From Metellina segmentata (taxonomy: Eukaryota > Arthropoda > Arachnida > Araneae > Tetragnathidae): a DNA stretch of 64,000 nt. Location: the NCBI GenBank assembly GCA_947359465.1, contig OX375879.1:122350377-122414376 (forward strand), in the 5' to 3' direction. Numbering within the stretch: the stretch's first letter is position 1; each line of letters begins with the position of its first letter. The position numbers were made by a program, and so were the translations under genes. The notes under the pieces were generated by a model that did not search any database, was not told where the DNA came from, and saw nothing but the letters and a program-made list of their open reading frames with translations. Shown here in pieces: positions 35,746-47,822 of the stretch.

Positions 35746-36767
35746 TGCACGACAAAAGTGAAATCTTTATATTCACTTGATTTTTTTATGTTTAACTTAG
35801 AATATGTTTTTTGAAGAAGCAACTATGCAATCTTATTTGGTTTGCTTCTCAACCAACATTCTTTTCGCAAGTGATTTCTCATTTCTTTATTTTAACACTT
35901 AATGTATCAGTAAAAACATTCTCCATCTTTTCCCTTCTACAATTGTAAATAGGCCATGTTAATCTCTTAATTTTCTGATCTCTACTTTCTCGGGAAACTG
36001 TCTAAGAAAAGAGTGATAAAAGAGAGCATTTTTCCTCGCCAAATTTTTAAAAATCGTTGCTATAATACATTTGATATCTGGCAAATAAGTTGGTCAGAAA
36101 ATGCAACCTTCATTTTCGTAAAGACGAATGAATGGCTATCGCTCCGCGATCTAAAAAAATACGAAATTTGTATCACTAACTTTTGATTGTATCGAATTTA
36201 TTTATGAACCAATTTTAAAAGTAATTTTACCTTAAGAAAGAGTGTATTCTAAGCTTTCACGTGGTATTTTCAAATTTTAAAACTAATAGTATTAAGTTAC
36301 GTATATGACAGTTTTAGTTTTGTGTATCGGAACTTACGATCTTAAAGTCCCGAAAATTTTATATGACCAACTTATAATCGCATCAAAAATGTATTACCTA
36401 AAGTAAATCGGAAAAAAAAAATCTTCTTTTTCGTGTTACCTGTTTAATTTTGAACAAACCAAGGTAGTTTCGTAATTTTCTGATCCGTACTTTCTCGAAA
36501 AACTGTCTAAGAATCGAGCAAAAAAAGCGAGTTTTCAATCCTGCGACGGCGGCTGCGGCAACGATTTTTTAATATAGAGCGATAAAAAAAATTTTTGATT
36601 TCTTAAAATTAAGTGTTAATTAATGAATATGTATTAATATAATATAATTAATTTTTAACAATTAATAGATATTAACCATATTATTATTATTAATTATAAA
36701 TAATTAATATATGTTAATTCTATTAATATAAATAATTTAACCTTCCAACCTTTCCCTTTTTACTTGT
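35746..36767. other. Unassigned AT-rich DNA with a dispersed short repeat
   Basis: A ~60-bp segment around 'tttctgatctctactttctcg' (about 35970) recurs diverged at 36475 ('tttctgatccgtactttctcg'). Otherwise nothing recognised. Confidence 0.4.
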
Positions 36768-39708
36768 GGGTCACCATGTCAAATCATCCAGAAAAAAAAG
36801 GATTTGACACCCATGATCACAGATTTTAATGAAACTTGGCATGTTTGTTCCTTTTATGGATTTAAGAACACGCATAAATTTTATTTGCTCTATCTCAAAT
36901 GGCTTATGTTTTATAGCCTGCTAAAGTTTTTGGAATTTTGCGGTTTTTATCGATCAGACGGAGGAAACAGAATTTCTTTATTTTAGAAAATAAATTATAT
37001 ATCCCTTGTTTATCGACCAATGTTGATGAAATTTTTTAAGAGTATACATCAATATGTAACGAGTCCAGAAAAAAATACATTATACCTGCAAGTATCTTAT
37101 ACATGGTTAGAAAAAATTCCAAAGTTCTATTTATAGATTTTAAAAATAAAATGGCGAGTTTTACGCTAAGTGGAATATCTTTAAAAGGGTTAAGGACAAT
37201 CAAAAAATTTTTTTTTGTATTCTTGTTCTAAAAGATATGCTCTACCACATAAAAAAATAAAATGAATGGTTTTTTCACTCCTTTATTATTTTTTCTCACT
37301 TTAAAGATAGAAATCACTTGACTCACTCATTTTCTTGAAATCGTTAAATTAGAATAACAATTTTAGTGAAATTATAACAAAATTTGAATATTTATAATGC
37401 TTCTGGAATGGAAAATGTATTACAAACTTACCATTGAAATATTTCAAATTCTAGGTAATAATTCTTTAATTTTCTACAGTGCTTTTTCATAAGGTTGATT
37501 GAACATGCATCATGCATACTTGAGAGAATTTGTAAGTTCTTCCAGTCATTGTTTTAGGGGTTCCACAGTTGCAATGACGTGGGGGATCGGTACAACACAT
37601 TCATCTTTCCTTTTGGGTCAGAAAAATGATGGTGGTAGTCCATGAGGATGTAAAAACTTTACAGTGAAATCTTCTTCTGCATTCACCTCATTCACCATAC
37701 CAAAATACTATAAGCTGTCATAAACACAAGCAATAAAACATCCAGGATATGTCTTTGAAATAAGTTGGAAGTTAATATTTGTAATGTTGGATTTGCAAAA
37801 CTCGAAGTTTATTTGTTGTTTTAATTTGTCTTTCCAGGTGTCATTGAAGACTTTCCTTCCTAGGGGGGGGGGACAAAGTGTTTTACGTTAAACCCATATT
37901 CCTTCACATTCTGTTTCACCGTGACTGGTTGCAAAAAATGACCAGTGGACTTAAAGTTGAAAGTCCTTTTCATGCAGGCACAGATTAATGAAGTTGTATT
38001 TATTTTTATATTGCCCAGAGAGAGAGAGAGAGAGAGAACATCAGCCACTGAAGTAGTGAATGTTTGCTATGTGGGTAGTTCTTTCAGAAAGGTAGTTACA
38101 GTTTTTTGGATCTCATACACCATACTCGCGTCATGTTTAAGGTCATCATATTTGATACAAAGAGGTAAATTCAGTTTTTTATTGCTTGCATCATTGCAGT
38201 GAATGAATATTGACAGGATGAATAGTGCATGAATCTGAGGTCCAGTGGCAACCTTGCGTCTCTTTTTGTATTGTGAAAGCATAATTTTCACTAAAATCCA
38301 GAGATAACAGCTGTATTTAAAGAAACTGTTTCCTTTAAACTTTTAATAAATGAATCTTGTGATTTAGCAATGTATGAATGAGGTATTGTGACCTGTTCAA
38401 TTTTTCTACGAAGTTATCACTAACCTCATCAACTGAGCTCGAGCACCCTATCATTTCAGTTCGATCAGTCAAAACCCAATGATTGTACTCGACAGTCTTC
38501 ATCATCATAGTTCTCAAATTTTGACTGTAAAAACTAGACAAGGCTATATTTTGATGGACACGTCGCAATGCCTTAGCATACATTCTCTTACTGTTCCTTC
38601 ACAAACAATATACGAAAAAGGTCTTTGTAATCCTCTTCAATACCTGCTCAGTGAATCAATAAAATCACATTTTGATGTATTGTGCAAACATACACTAAGT
38701 GTGTGCTAGTGGCACCAGCCAAAACACACCATATCAGGTACTAATCAAAATTGAAGACACATCTTTTTTGTCACAGCTTGAGTGTATTTATTGCATATAA
38801 TATTTCTTGAAATAAGTTACTGTGTTAGTGAGTTGACTAGTTTTTAAAACTAATTTTAAATTGTAATGTAATTTTATTTACTTTAATTAGACCTAATTGT
38901 TGAAAATAAAGAAATTAATTATCTTATTTCTTAATAATCTCAAGATATAATTGTGGATAACCTATTTTAAAACATTTTTTTTTGTACACACACAGGCCTG
39001 ATTAAGAATATTAATATTATACTATATTACTTTAATAATTTTAAATTTGTGTTAGCTTTGTCTAATTTTATTTGAAATTGGTTGATATATGTGACATTTG
39101 TAGTTAAAATTTTACTAAAATTGTAACTTTAATTTAACGTTTTTAAGAAAATTAGTGAGTCAAGTGATTTCTATCTTAAAGTGAGAAAAAATAATAAAGG
39201 AGTGAAAAAACCATTCATTTTATTTTTTCATGTGGTAGAGCATATCTTTTAGAACAAGAATACAAAAAACAATTTTTGATTGTCCTTAACCCTTTTGAAG
39301 ATATTCCACTTAGCGTCTAACTCGCCATTTTATTTTTTTAAAACCTTTAAATAGAACTTTGGAATTTTTTTCTGACTATGTATAAGATACTTGCAGTTAT
39401 AATTTATTTTTTTCTGGACTCCTTACATATTGATGTAAACTCTTAAAAAATTTCATCAACATTGGTTGATAAACAAGAGAGATATAATTTATTTTCTAAA
39501 ATAAAGAAATTCTGTTTCCTCCGTCTGATCGATAAAAACCGCAAAATTCCAAAAACTTTAACAGGCTATAAAACATAAGCCATTTGAGATAGAGCAAAAA
39601 ACATTTATACGTGTTCTTAAATCCATAAAAGGAACAAACATGCCAAGTTTCATCAAAATCTGATACCATGGGTGTCGGACCCAGGTTGAAATGACGTGGA
39701 ATGACCCT
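36768..39708 (-). mobile_element. Long-inverted-repeat transposon
   Basis: Arms 36768-37395 and about 39090-39708 are reverse complements over roughly 600 bp with a few percent visible differences. Outer ends read GGGTCACCATGTCAAAT and, reversed, GGGTCATTCCACGTCATTTC. Both arms share GATGAAACTTGGCATGTTTG (left with one change). The 1.7 kb centre encodes a decayed protein on the minus strand (37540-38760). Long arms plus an internal gene make this a DNA transposon. I could not place it in a named superfamily from sequence alone. Confidence 0.8.
37540..38760 (-). pseudogene. Transposase-like protein of the long-TIR element
   Basis: On the minus strand, across several frames: CVLAGAS(T/S)-like and CTIHQNV (about 38740-38680), then W-x-L/S-TDRTEMIGCSSSVDE, LDFSENYAFTIQKETQGCHW (about 38305), YDDLKHDASMVYEIQ, IHYFSG and FLHPHGLPP, finally DECVVPIPHVI. 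I recall this motif order from multicopy uncharacterised arthropod proteins. The acidic DFSENY and the (S)DG-x-QYKN region look catalytic-like. A (GA)n tract has replaced part of the latter at 38018-38037, and there are several shifts and stops. Confidence 0.65.
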
Positions 39709-40069
39709 GGTGCATAATCCAATTTAATTTTTGTTGAAAATTCTTAATCTACAGAACGTTTAGTCAACTTCTTCTTTTCTTTTCCTACAAAAACTCGCCA
39801 ATTTACTCTGATTGTTCAAGAGTTCTTTAAATTGATGAGCAGAAATGTTTCAGTATTCCTGTGTTCACTGCTAGGACACATTAACATTTGTGAAAAAAAA
39901 TCACAAATTTTTTAATAACCTCATAGCACCCAACAATCTTGGAACTCCATTTTAACATTGCATTTCTTTTGCACACAATGTTTAAAGTAGGAATATTTAA
40001 GGATAATTGGAACGAACAACTTCTATTAATAATTATCTCTACTATATTATACAAGGAAGTAGGTTAGCC

Positions 40070-40295
40070 TCTAGATCGGGAGGTTCCTGGTTCGAATCCG
40101 TGTCATGGATGTTTATAAGCGTATAGTGTAGAGGCGGCTGGAGCACCTTAAATCTGTCGTGGCCGAAAGTCCGCACGTTGCGTTGGTGTGGAAGTTTGGA
40201 GAGTGGAGTGCCAGCTCAGATGTTGACTCGTCATCTGACAGTGGTTCAAAATAACGAATGGCTTAGGCTGGGACGGTGGTAACTAGTTGAACATC
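40070..40295 (+). mobile_element. tRNA-headed SINE
   Basis: The head has 'ggttcctggttcgaatccgt', a good box B. The body follows with 'aaatctgtcgtggcc', 'gtggaagtttggagagtgg', and 'gactcgtcatctgacagtgg', as in the copy at 42.7 kb. The box B is the best preserved in the window, so this copy is probably younger than most. Its 3' end runs into a fold-back element. Confidence 0.7.
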
Positions 40296-40862
40296 TCTAA
40301 TATTATTAAAGGAAATGTGTGTCTGTTTGTTTTCTGCCAGCAAATTCCTGACGAATCTATGCCACTTACAGTAATGTAATTTGGCACACAGGTAGTTCAA
40401 TTTTTTTTTTGCAGTTTTTGTGTCCCGGTGAATTTAAAAATTTAATCTAGAACATTTTTAAATGAATTTAACGTAAAATTTAATTATTATTGAATGCAAC
40501 ATGAATGAATTCATTTTGCTCGGAGGAATGATTTTCCAACAGACGATAAAAAACAAAAACTTTTAATTTCAAAAAGGATATCCAGTAATAGAGCGGCTAC
40601 ACATGCGCAGAAAAGACGGATTCATTGAATACCGATCACGACTGTTGCCATTCGGAGGAAAGGGAATAATAATTAAGCATCGCATTAAATTAATTTTAAA
40701 ATTTTCAAGATTTAATTTTAAAAATCGGGCTGGTCTATAAAATTGCAAAAAAATTTGTACTACATGTGTGCCAAATTTCATTAGTGTGAATGCCATAAAT
40801 TCGTCAGGGCACAACTTGAGTACACACACACACACACAAAAATACTTCATTTTATAATACTA
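40296..40862. mobile_element. Fold-back element with ~270-bp arms
   Basis: The left arm begins TCTAATATTATTAAAGG and includes 'tttggcacacaggtagttcaa'. The reversed right arm begins TCTAGTATTATAAAATG and includes 'tttggcacacatgtagtacaa'. The arms share 'tgacgaat-ctatg-c' and stay alignable to the centre near 40580. Single-arm relatives occur at about 48830-49015 and 52340-52412. Confidence 0.65.
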
Positions 40863-41186
40863 GATAAATATAAAAGAAAGCAAATGCAAACATTGTTATT
40901 TACCTGGATCTAAAACTTGCTTGCAATTTTTCTCCATCTGGATAGCGAAGTTGAATCAATGGATCGAATACGAACGAACACATTCTGCGAGATAAAATGA
41001 AAACCATTTTGCAAAATAGAAAATAATAATGCGGTAAGCTACTCTCCAACAAGGGTTGCTTATTTGATTGGCGACAGAACTAGAATATTAAAAATTAGTG
41101 ATATCGCCAAAGTCTACTGCCATGTCACGTGGACCAATCAGATCATCAGGGTTCATTACTGGCGGCAGATGAAAGTGTGCAGACCG

Positions 41187-41770
41187 CGTCTGGTGACTAG
41201 CGCGTCTTTGTTGGAATGGCTCCGCGTTGCGTGGACGATTCTATTTAGGACCTTAGGTAGGTCGGTAGATATTGAACTCGTGAAAAGTGAATCGATTCTT
41301 CAGTTCGATTCTTTCGTCACTTGTTTTAATAGACACTGAGCTATGATAATTTACTTATCTCGTAGTCTTTTTTCGTGTCTTCAATGATTTTGAAGCTGAT
41401 TTATTGAATGAATGAATTCGAAATGTAATTCGATTTTCATCAAGAATAGGTGTTCGAGGTTTCCCTCAGAGAAGTGTTCTTATATATGTAAGGTATCCTT
41501 CATAAGTAAATCTGATTGATTCTATACAAAAACCAACAAAAATGTCATCAGTGTGGAATAAATACATCCTCGGGTCTAGTCCTGGTGATATTTTAACAAA
41601 TAAATACTCATAGCTCACTGTAGATCAAAACAAGTGACGAAAGAATCGAACTGAAGAATCGATTCACTTTTCACGAGTTTAATACATACCGACCTACCCA
41701 CGGTACTAAATAGAATCGTCGTCGCAACGCGGAGCCATTCCAACAAAGACGCGCTAGTGCGTCCTGGTGT
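41187..41770. mobile_element. Fold-back element with ~140-bp arms
   Basis: The left arm (GCGCGTCTTTGTTGGAATGG ... AGTGAATCGATTCTTCAGTT) is the near-exact reverse complement of 41620-41760. About 280 bp of AT-rich loop lies between. High arm identity suggests either youth or gene conversion. An open frame at 41064-41339 overlaps the left arm and is not considered real. Confidence 0.75.
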
Positions 41771-42692
41771 TGTTTAACTTTTCGGGATCCATACAGATGG
41801 GTGCGAAGACCACTACGCTGCTTCTTGATGTCGATCTACTAAAAATAGATGTAGATTTTGTATCAAAACAGAAATCGGAGTTAAAAATTTAAGATTAAAA
41901 CTATTGGGTTTTAATGTTACAATTAGGTGTAAAGTCGAGTTTCAGAAGAAAACTCAACTATAAAAGTGTAAACGAACGCGATCCATTAATTGGGATTGTT
42001 TAATTTGCATGTGTGGTCTAATTAATTGAACAGAAGTCATAGGCATCAGGTCCCAAACGAAACATCCCGCAATGATGTTTAGGTCCCGTATTGAGTTTAA
42101 GGTCTGCAGAAGTTTTTGCGGAAAGGCACGTGGTCTTTTTTGAGAGCTTTTGACCAAAGGGTCATAAGGTGGAATTGCTCTCAGTGCTTCGTTTGGAACC
42201 TGAGGCAAATTTTGGAGGAAATTGTACGAAATTCGTTGCAAGAATTCTGCAATGGGTTTGATTTTAAGATCCGAATGTATGACTTGCTTCATCGAAAGAG
42301 GCAAAAGATTTTATGGATTTTGAACTTACTATATTTTGTATTTTAACGAGGTGCTCAAGTTCTAGCCAATAGCTTTCATCTTCTGTCTGCAACTGTTTTC
42401 TGAATTTCAAAGGGAAAAAATTATTTTTCAGCCTTTTCATACCTTTTTTTATACAAAATGCAGAAAAATATTGAAAACCCAAAATCGAAGAAATTGTTTT
42501 GCATCATGAGAGTCGTTTTATTTATAATGACAAAGGGTAGATAAGGACAAAGCAGAAAAAGAAATACATAACACTACAAGACAAACGCAAGCTACCACCA
42601 AACAATACAAATAAGTTCTGCACCATAGCATTAAAAAGAAAATAACAAAAACAGTTATGACTAAAATTCTCTCACTTTCCACTATTGGAGAG

Positions 42693-42990
42693 CCGCGAAA
42701 GCTCAATTGGAAGAGTAACGGATTAACAACCGAAGGGTCGCGAGTTCTAATCCAACCAAAGACCATCGTGTACACGGGGACAGGTACACATTGAATCTGT
42801 CGTGGCCTAAAATGTCCTCACGTTGGAGTGTTTGAAGAGAGGGGTGCCTGCTTAGGTGTTGCATCGTCATCTGACCGTGGCTCAAAATTACGTGGTGTTG
42901 TTGTCCCTTGGTGGTTGTTCCCGGACCGTCGTCAACAGCCCATTGTGTTGCTCCAGTACGACGTTAAGTAAAATACATACTTACCTATCA
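42693..42990 (+). mobile_element. Complete tRNA-headed SINE
   Basis: The most complete copy: head GCGAAAGCTCAATTGGAAGAG (box A-like), GTCGCGAGTTCTAATCC (box B-like), body with 'aatctgtcgtggcc' and 'tcgtcatctgaccgtggctc', then 'cccggaccgtcgtcaac' and 'tgttgctccagtacgacgtt', ending in 'aagtaaaatac'. It is transcribed by Pol III in this class and moved by a partner LINE, which I cannot identify. Confidence 0.85.
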
Positions 42991-43034
42991 TATGGTAGGA
43001 AGGAATTTTAATTAACCTCGTACTGAAGCTACAC

Positions 43035-43200
43035 AATGGACTATTGACAACGGTCCGGGATGAATCCCTACGGGAATGATCCGAGGACACCACGGTCGAA
43101 AGATGCGAGGAAGCTACTTAATTTTGAAACGTGAACCGATAATGAGTTTAGCACCTTATCTGGCACCCCACTCTCCAAACTTTCACACCACGTGAAAGAA
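43035..43200 (-). mobile_element. SINE in opposite orientation to its neighbour
   Basis: 'acggtccgggatgaatccc', 'ggaagctacttaattttgaa' and 'ggcaccccactctccaaactttcacaccacgtg' follow the family order on the minus strand. It lies tail-to-tail with the complete + copy, about 50 bp apart. Confidence 0.65.
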
Positions 43201-43491
43201 TGAATTCCAAATTGATACATAATACATTTAATTTTGTTTTTGCACAAACATTTTTTACATGAATTTGATTTGACACGAATTAAAAATAAACATTTCATTC
43301 TCCTTTTACGCGAATCATTTTGATTTAACAAAAGCGGGACAAGACAATACCTAATAATTTTTTTGCCTAAATTCTAAGAACACTTTTTTCATTTGTAGTA
43401 TCATTTCTATATTACATTCACGAAAACGCGTGCTTTCGTTTACCAATGTGTACGTGGCTAGGTACCTATGCATGTATGATCAACATTTTGA

Positions 43492-43812
43492 TTGAATTGG
43501 GTTCCAAATACGACCGAATTTCCCACCTTTATTACAATGGATCACACAACTGGTGGAGAAGAATTCGATGACTTATCTTTAGAAGATATTGATGAATGGT
43601 TAGTAGATAAAGCCCTAGGCGAAGATAAAATATTAGAAGTTGTCCTTGAGATTCTTAATCCCACAGAAAGTAGTGATAATGAAGAAAAGAATCCTATTTT
43701 AAATGCAGATTTAGTAAAAGAAGGTCTGAAACTGGTCAGAAAATTAGGTAATAATATTGTCAAACATGAACCTCAAAAGGAACGCGATGGGAAGTTTCAA
43801 AGTTGTTGTTAG
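43492..43812 (+). pseudogene. Possible pogo/Tigger-like transposase C-terminal remnant
   Basis: The frame includes FDDLSLEDIDEWLVDKALG, acidic stretches (ESSDNEEKN), and LVKEGLKLVRKLGNN before a stop after KFQSCC. In another frame ARS-like TKTRTQRLITEFV follows. Acidic DIDEWL tails with a C-terminal helix occur in Tigger/jerky proteins. There is no DDE core in the vicinity, so this is a tail fragment at best, and it could equally be an unknown acidic protein. Confidence 0.35.
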
Positions 43813-44760
43813 CCTCTTACAGAGAAGTATATAACGGCTTAACAAAAACACGAACACAACGATTAATAACTGAATTCGTTCGTAAAACCGGTGAAACATG
43901 AGCACCAGAGGAGACTCGTGTTGAATTTTCTCAAGAGATCGCAAAAAAAACCTTATTAATAGAGGAAGGGGAAGACGATACCACAACATTTCTAATGATA
44001 GCAATGGTATTCCAGTCGTATGCGAACGTATGCATCGCTTATCAGTAGAAAGTGAAAAGGAATGAAATCTTGTTACGTGTAAAAGATAATGTTTTGTTCG
44101 TGAATAATTTTTTTTTTCAATTCAAATGCAAATTTATTTTAATACATTTTTATTACATATTATTACATGTGTATTTTGTTAAAATAAAATAATAACCTTA
44201 AAACAAATACTTTCATGCGTTTCTTTTTTAATAATTTTTACCGATTTTTAAGATCTGGAACCTATTTTCTTTTCTTGCATAGATGCAAAGTCGTTTTTTA
44301 CATGAATGTCTTTTGCATATATTCTTCGGAAACGTATCTTCCATGTAAAAACAGAATTAGGTGTATTTAATTAGTCTACACCAATTAGATAAAATGTTAA
44401 ACGTTCGAAAATAGAGATAACCTACATTTTAAAACAAGTCCAATAAGTAGCAATGAGCAAAATCTTCGCAGACCGTTTTGTTTACACTGCAAATCTCTCA
44501 TAACTTAGAAATGTTTCGCTCAGAAATTCAGAAATCAAATCACATGTTCCTCCTCAAATATGAAACATGATGTACAATGTGTTATCTAGAGCTTTTGAAT
44601 AAAGCAAGTGTTAAACAAAGTAATACAAGAATGAAAATAAACGATAACGAGCGAAAATTTAGAATTTATTTACTATCGAAAAGGTATATAATATTAAACA
44701 TAAATTTTGCAAATACATAAATTTTATATGAACTAAATTGATTTTTAATTGCATAGAATA
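43813..44760. other. No feature recognised
   Basis: AT-rich; no open frame with a motif apart from the short tail following the acidic ORF. Confidence 0.35.
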
Positions 44761-44769
44761 TAAAAATTG

Positions 44770-45400
44770 AAAAGATTAATCGTTAAACAATTAAGAACTG
44801 AAACAGAACAGAGCAACAGCGGAAGTATTCAACATTAAATTGAATAACGAAATGTTTTTTTAAATAATTTTTAAAAATTAAGGTTTAATAGATTAAAATA
44901 ATTATAAATGTTTAAAAGTAGAAATCATATTCAGAACAGGTGCAAGCTATTAAACTGGAATATGAAATTTATTTTCAAACAATTTTTAAATTTAAGTTAA
45001 ACTAGTATTTAATATTCCATTAGAATGCGAAAGGTTTTTTTGATATAATATTTAAAAATTGAGGTTTAATGGATTGAATTAATTATAAATGTTCAAAAAT
45101 AGAAATCCGATAGAGCAAGTAGAAGCTATTGAATTGGAATATAGAATTTATTTTAGACAAGATTTTAAAAGTTAAATTAGTATTTAATACTGAATTAGAA
45201 AACGAAGTATTTTTTAAGTAATATTTAAAAATTGTGGTTTAATAGACTAAAATAATTATATATGCTTAAAGTTAGACATCGGATAGAGCAGGTACTAACC
45301 ATTGAATTGAAATATAGAATTAATTTTAAAACAGTTTTTAAAAATTAAGTAAAATTAGTGGATAGTAAAAGTTAAACTAAAAAATTAATTAATTAAGTTT
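44770..45400. repeat. Divergent tandem repeat, ~178-bp period
   Basis: 'aggtttaatagattaaaataattataaatg' or close variants recur near 44882, 45062 and 45237, with 'agaaatc-gatagagcaggt', 'ctattgaattggaatatagaatttatttt' and 'agttaaattagtatttaat' at matching offsets. Units are strongly diverged, so the array is old. Similar AT-rich phrasing resumes at about 46690-47110 less regularly. Confidence 0.7.
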
Positions 45401-45713
45401 GAAATTTGAAAATAGTATAAGGGAACTACTGACTTTTGAATTAGAATAGAATATTTATTTTGAATTGCTATTTTAAAAATATGATTTAGTAAATCAAAAA
45501 GTTAAAAAATAAAAAATAAAATTTAAAATTGTTAAAGCAAGTGCTGTATCTATTAAAATTAAATTAGATAAAATTGTTTTGAAGTGTTTTTTAAATAAGA
45601 TTCACATTATGTATTTAGAAAATTTAGAATATTAAAATAAATTACTAAAGTTTAAGATAATATTAACATAAAGTTACAGATAACATTATGAAATAGATAT
45701 TGAAATGTAGTAT

Positions 45714-45967
45714 ATCGTCGGCAAAAGAGTGAAACAACATGTCCAAAAAATTTGACTTCTGGTCATTCTGTCAACATACGCAGAAAAATCATATGCATCT
45801 GAATAGTCACTTGTTAGTTTTTTCAACTAGACATTATATTAAGTATACTATTTAGTTGATAAAACATAACAAAAAACTAGACAGATGCATGTGATTTTTC
45901 AGCGTATGTTTGCGGAACAACCCGAAATCACATGTTTTCGATTTGCGTGGTTTCCTGCGACGATACT
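45714..45967. mobile_element. Palindromic MITE
   Basis: The left half (ATCGTCGGCAAAAGAGTG ... CATACGCAGAAAAATCATATGC) and the right half (GCATGTGATTTTTCAGCGTATG ... GCGACGAT) are inverted copies around a short AT centre at about 45850. TA flanks are compatible with a Tc1/mariner-type target. No coding sequence. Confidence 0.65.
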
Positions 45968-47680
45968 ATGAAATAGCTATTGAAATGTACTATGAAATGT
46001 TTAATGAGTAGATATATTTAAGTTCAAGAAAAGAAAGTTCTTTAAGAAATTTGGAATTGAAAAAAATTGAATTTATTAATTAAATTAAATTCTAGCATAA
46101 ACTGGTGTAAGCATATCGGCAACATACTCTGTAATGTTCTCCTCTCAAGATTAGGTTGTAGTAAGCTGTGATGATCCCAACGTGTCCCCTTATCGCATGA
46201 CAGACAGACAACACACATGCACAAGGTGCTTTGTGCTCCTTTTAACAATCTGTGGGTGTGCGTTGTATGGGTTCCTGCGTCTGTGTTAGCGTATCTGCTT
46301 GTATGTGAGAATGTATTTGCACCGTGTGTGCCAAACAAGCACAAACACACAGTCACACATAAATAAACAAACATGCACGGATACACGAGCACACACAAAC
46401 ACTCACACAGATTCCTAAAAGCGGCTTAAAACACTCGTGTGTGTGTCAGGTCTACGTTTCATGTGTCACGGGAACGTGGTTCGACTGGCACAAACTCACC
46501 ATAACTTTGTCCTGAGTGGATAAAATGACAGAATATGTTGCCGCCATTTATGCAATCTCAGTAAATGCCTCCTTGAAATCCATCGATGTTGTTGACTATT
46601 GTTTTCATCATGAAAAGGTGAAAGAATCTTATTTCTATCTGTGTTGTAATTAAAATTCCATAAGTAATAGTTATTGATGAAAGTACCTGCGTGTTTTGAT
46701 GAGTATTTTAATTTGAAAAAATATTATTGCAATACCTGAATTTATATTTTTAAACTATTACCAATGAAATTGAAGTTAAGTGAAAATGAAGCATTTCATT
46801 GAGTTGTTGATGAGAATTGTAATAGTAAAATTAAATATTTATTTACAAGTTCTGTCTATTGAATTGCAGCAAAGTAAATATGAAATATTGATTTGAAAAG
46901 TTTTTTGCTAGTGAATTATAGTAGTAATGCCAGGATACCCCGATTATGAAAGTTTTGCTTTTTAGATTTAGTAATATAATTAAAGTGCTGTTTTAAAAAC
47001 TATGGCTATTGAGATGTAGTTGTAAAGTAGCCATATTGATTTTAAATATATTGCCATAGAGAATTGCAGTGAAGTAAAATTGAAGTATTGATTATTTTTG
47101 TTTTGATATTGAATTAAACGCTACTGCTCTGCCTGTTGATATAATGGTGTTTTAAATATGAATTTAGATGATCCTCCTTTCTGTTATTATTACTGTCTGA
47201 GGTTTCTTCCTGAAACAGAAATGACTCATGTTATAGCATGCATCTTTGACAGCGTAATGAATTATAATAATCAGGATAGAGTGCAATTATTAATAAATTA
47301 TGTATCCTTAAGAATATCTTTCATCAATTTGCATGCAAAACTATTGATTACTCTTGCTGTAACAAATATCAGAATATCCCCAATTTTACAATTACTACTT
47401 ACAATATAGCAAATTCTAAATTTATAGGTTTCAATCGTACAATTACTAATTTTGTATGGAATTCTAGTGGTACAGAGTCCTTGGCATATGCAATAAAATA
47501 TAGTGTAATATTCCATTAATCTTGGACCGATCTTTTACCAGCATATAATGAAAATCCTAGTGAGAAATACAAAATTTCCGTTGGCTAGTAATGAAAATAG
47601 TTTTGCACAGATTTTTGCTCCAAAGAATAGCCACTACAGGTCAGTTTTCGACGCGAATATAAACACAACTAGGAGTGTTA
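45968..47680. other. Unassigned AT-rich DNA with CA-rich stretch
   Basis: 46190-46450 is rich in short CA/TG runs. The open frames at 46042-46398 and 47158-47409 carry no motif. Confidence 0.35.
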
Positions 47681-47689
47681 ACGTGGCTC

Positions 47690-47822
47690 TGGTGGAACGC
47701 ATTGGGCTCTTGGTGATCCGAGGGCAACACCCCGTCATTTTGAACCCCGGTTAGATGACGAGGTCAATACCTGAGCTATTTGCCCACTCTTCAAAACTTC
47801 CACACCGCTCTAAAGTAACGTA
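47690..47822 (-). mobile_element. SINE body fragment
   Basis: On the minus strand: 'gttactttagagcggtgtggaag', 'gacctcgtcatctaaccgggg', and 'tgttgccctcggatcacc' parallel the SINE body. Head and tail are not evident. Confidence 0.5.

Noticed and set aside
42700..42775. Possible functional tRNA gene
   Set aside because: Box B is mutated (GTTCTAATCC) and the sequence continues into the dispersed SINE body.
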